Positions 62,558-64,000 of a DNA stretch of 64,000 nt are shown piece by piece. A program made the position numbers and the translations under genes. The stretch spans positions 798,321-862,320 of the forward strand of contig NMRA01000086.1 of assembly GCA_002633005.1 (NCBI GenBank). Direction: 5' to 3'. Numbering within the stretch: the stretch's first letter is position 1; each line of letters opens with the position of its first letter. The notes beneath the pieces are model-generated. The model ran no database searches, was not told the origin of the DNA, and was given only the letters and a program-made list of their open reading frames with translations. The stretch is from Phoronis australis. Lineage: Eukaryota; Phoronida; Phoronidae.

Positions 62558-63703
62558 CTGAAAAGTATGAAAATGTCTTAGAAGGCCTATACGCCCAGTC
62601 GAAGGTAAACATTAGGTATAACCAGTATTCCAAAAGAGCACGAGCTACACCAAACTACCATTCAGGGTTTACAAGATTGGACCATGCTCTTCATCCTGTG
62701 CTCCTGGGTTGGGCATGCTCACATTTTGGGTAATTGAGCATAACTTTCATCAGAGAGACGTTACTTCCCATCAACTATTCATGAGGATCTTACACCATTC
62801 CCATAATGCATCTTAATGCCATAACGACAGGTGAACTTGTTTACAATTCAAGGTTTTCAATGGTTATCACTATTACCCTTTTTGAAGGTGCCTTTGTCGT
62901 CAATTGAGCATGTTTTTCTAACTCTGAAGTGTATTTTGAACCAATTTTGTTTAGTTTTATCAAAGCTGAAACTGGCTATTCTTCAAACTGGGCATGTGAT
63001 GCAGCGAGAACGATGCACAGTAGAAACACTGCGTGTCTGAGCAGGTGTATCACTGTTGTTACAGTAGTTTTATTAATATGCGTTTCCGGCATCATTGCTC
63101 ACAAGACAAATTGCAAATTGTTTTGAACTTGGACTGGGTCCAGGGATTAAAAATCAACGGGCATGTATTGATCATCGTTATTAGGAACAAAATGGAAAAG
63201 TAAGAACACACCTTAATTGGGCACGCAGATATGTTCCGAATTTGCTCGCTGCACTACATTTCCACCTTAAGAAACCACTACTTTCATTAATTTCATATTT
63301 TTGGAAATGGAAACTGACTTATTATCATAAGCAAAATATTCCAAGCTGACAAGAACGTCGCCAGAAAAGATAATGTTCCTCTTCAAAACGAGCTGATAAG
63401 TAGAGGCCAAGCCATAAGCGGAACCTGTATTTGCCATTTCCACCACAAGAAGCAACTTAACATAAATGTTCATATCATAAGCATAAAAAATGTTAGTCGC
63501 AAAATCTGTCTGGTTGACTTTACCATACATTTTGGAAACATTTTTGAAGCATACTGAGAATGCAGCATTGACACAAGATTACTCAAGAGGCTGCAGTAAT
63601 CTCAAGCATTAACCCTGTCAATCACCAGTGACATGTTACATCAGACACCACATGAACCAAAACAAAAAGCAGTCTCAATCAGCTCTGTCGGAGGTTTTCT
63701 TAC

Positions 63704-63792
63704 CTGGACCAAACACACAGGCTACGCCCACATTGAACAGGTAATCATAGTCTTGAGGGGGGATAACTCCACCTGTGACCACAACTATGTCC
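63704..63792 (-). CDS. MMUT: Methylmalonyl-CoA mutase, penultimate exon
   Basis: 89 bases with acceptor GGTTACAG and donor GTAAGA. It encodes [20 protein letters not shown] then [19 protein letters not shown] and FGPGT are hallmark motifs of the B12-binding domain of methylmalonyl-CoA mutase. It joins the last exon across a 1146-base intron in which nothing else is recognised. Confidence 0.95.
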
Positions 63793-63966
63793 CTGTAACC
63801 AGCAGTAATACATTAAGATGAGATCAGAGAAACACACAATTGATGCTGGTTGGTAGGTACACAAATGCAGTAACTTGATAAATGATGACTCTGCAAGAGT
63901 ATCTGGCAGTTACAGAACGGTTCAATGAATATCGCATCTCGGGTTCATTTCATCCTCAATACTTAC

Positions 63967-64000
63967 GGCCTGCCAAGATCAGCTAACTCCTTGATCAACT
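63967..64000 (-). CDS. MMUT: Methylmalonyl-CoA mutase, partial exon cut by window edge
   Basis: The visible 34 bases encode LIKELADLGRP, followed by donor GTAAGT, and join to DIVVV in the next exon as the conserved LIKELxxLGRPDI. The rest of the gene continues to the right of the window. Confidence 0.92.

Noticed and set aside
63267-63530. 87-codon minus-strand frame in the mutase intron
   Set aside because: The flanking mutase exons join perfectly without it and no homology is recognised.

Overview
The window is eukaryotic, from an intron-rich, highly heterozygous animal, most likely a marine invertebrate deuterostome of the amphioxus or hemichordate kind. That placement is an inference from gene content (a metazoan integrin alpha chain and secreted C-type lectins with long coiled-coil necks), from small exons split by long AT-rich introns, from many short inverted-repeat transposons, and from paired near-identical copies that look like two haplotypes. 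I cannot fix the species.

From left to right: 1-14473 has no exon I can support. It is AT-rich and G+T-skewed on the plus strand and is probably upstream or intronic to the integrin. From 14474 to 46742 on the plus strand lies most of an integrin alpha gene: 21 exons join in one frame for 834 residues, from the second beta-propeller blade to the stop. It carries FG-GAP repeats, the thigh/calf region with a furin-type site, one membrane segment and a cytoplasmic tail with a variant GFFKR motif. The signal peptide and about 200 N-terminal residues were not found. Antisense in its 5.1-kb intron 14 is a complete two-exon C-type lectin gene (34127-36302). From 46743 to about 49388 is the probable integrin 3' UTR. 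A second, paralogous lectin gene lies at 55313-58652 on the minus strand, with two candidate last exons. The right edge (62475-64000, minus strand) holds the last three exons of methylmalonyl-CoA mutase, a housekeeping gene.

Three stretches (15662-19205, 24483-27420, 57256-57968) contain near-identical copies that meet at a single N. Splicing through both copies of the integrin exons would break the frame, so these are most simply unmerged haplotypes. The middle one also contains a 1.73-kb near-perfect palindrome centred on a foldback element, probably an assembly turn-around.

The introns and spacers are full of short non-autonomous DNA transposons. They include foldback elements built from CACGG-type subrepeats, a ~0.5-kb inverted-repeat family with four copies, a 160-260-bp family with 5-bp target duplications, a ~430-bp family with ~50-bp termini, and a nested insertion (1.36-kb element inside a 235-bp element). 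No RNA gene, CRISPR array or bacterial-type operon was seen. The most interesting biology is the lectin pair: one nested in the integrin, both with 14-residue neck repeats in different numbers, and a duplicated sugar-binding exon, one copy of which has lost its splice acceptor.
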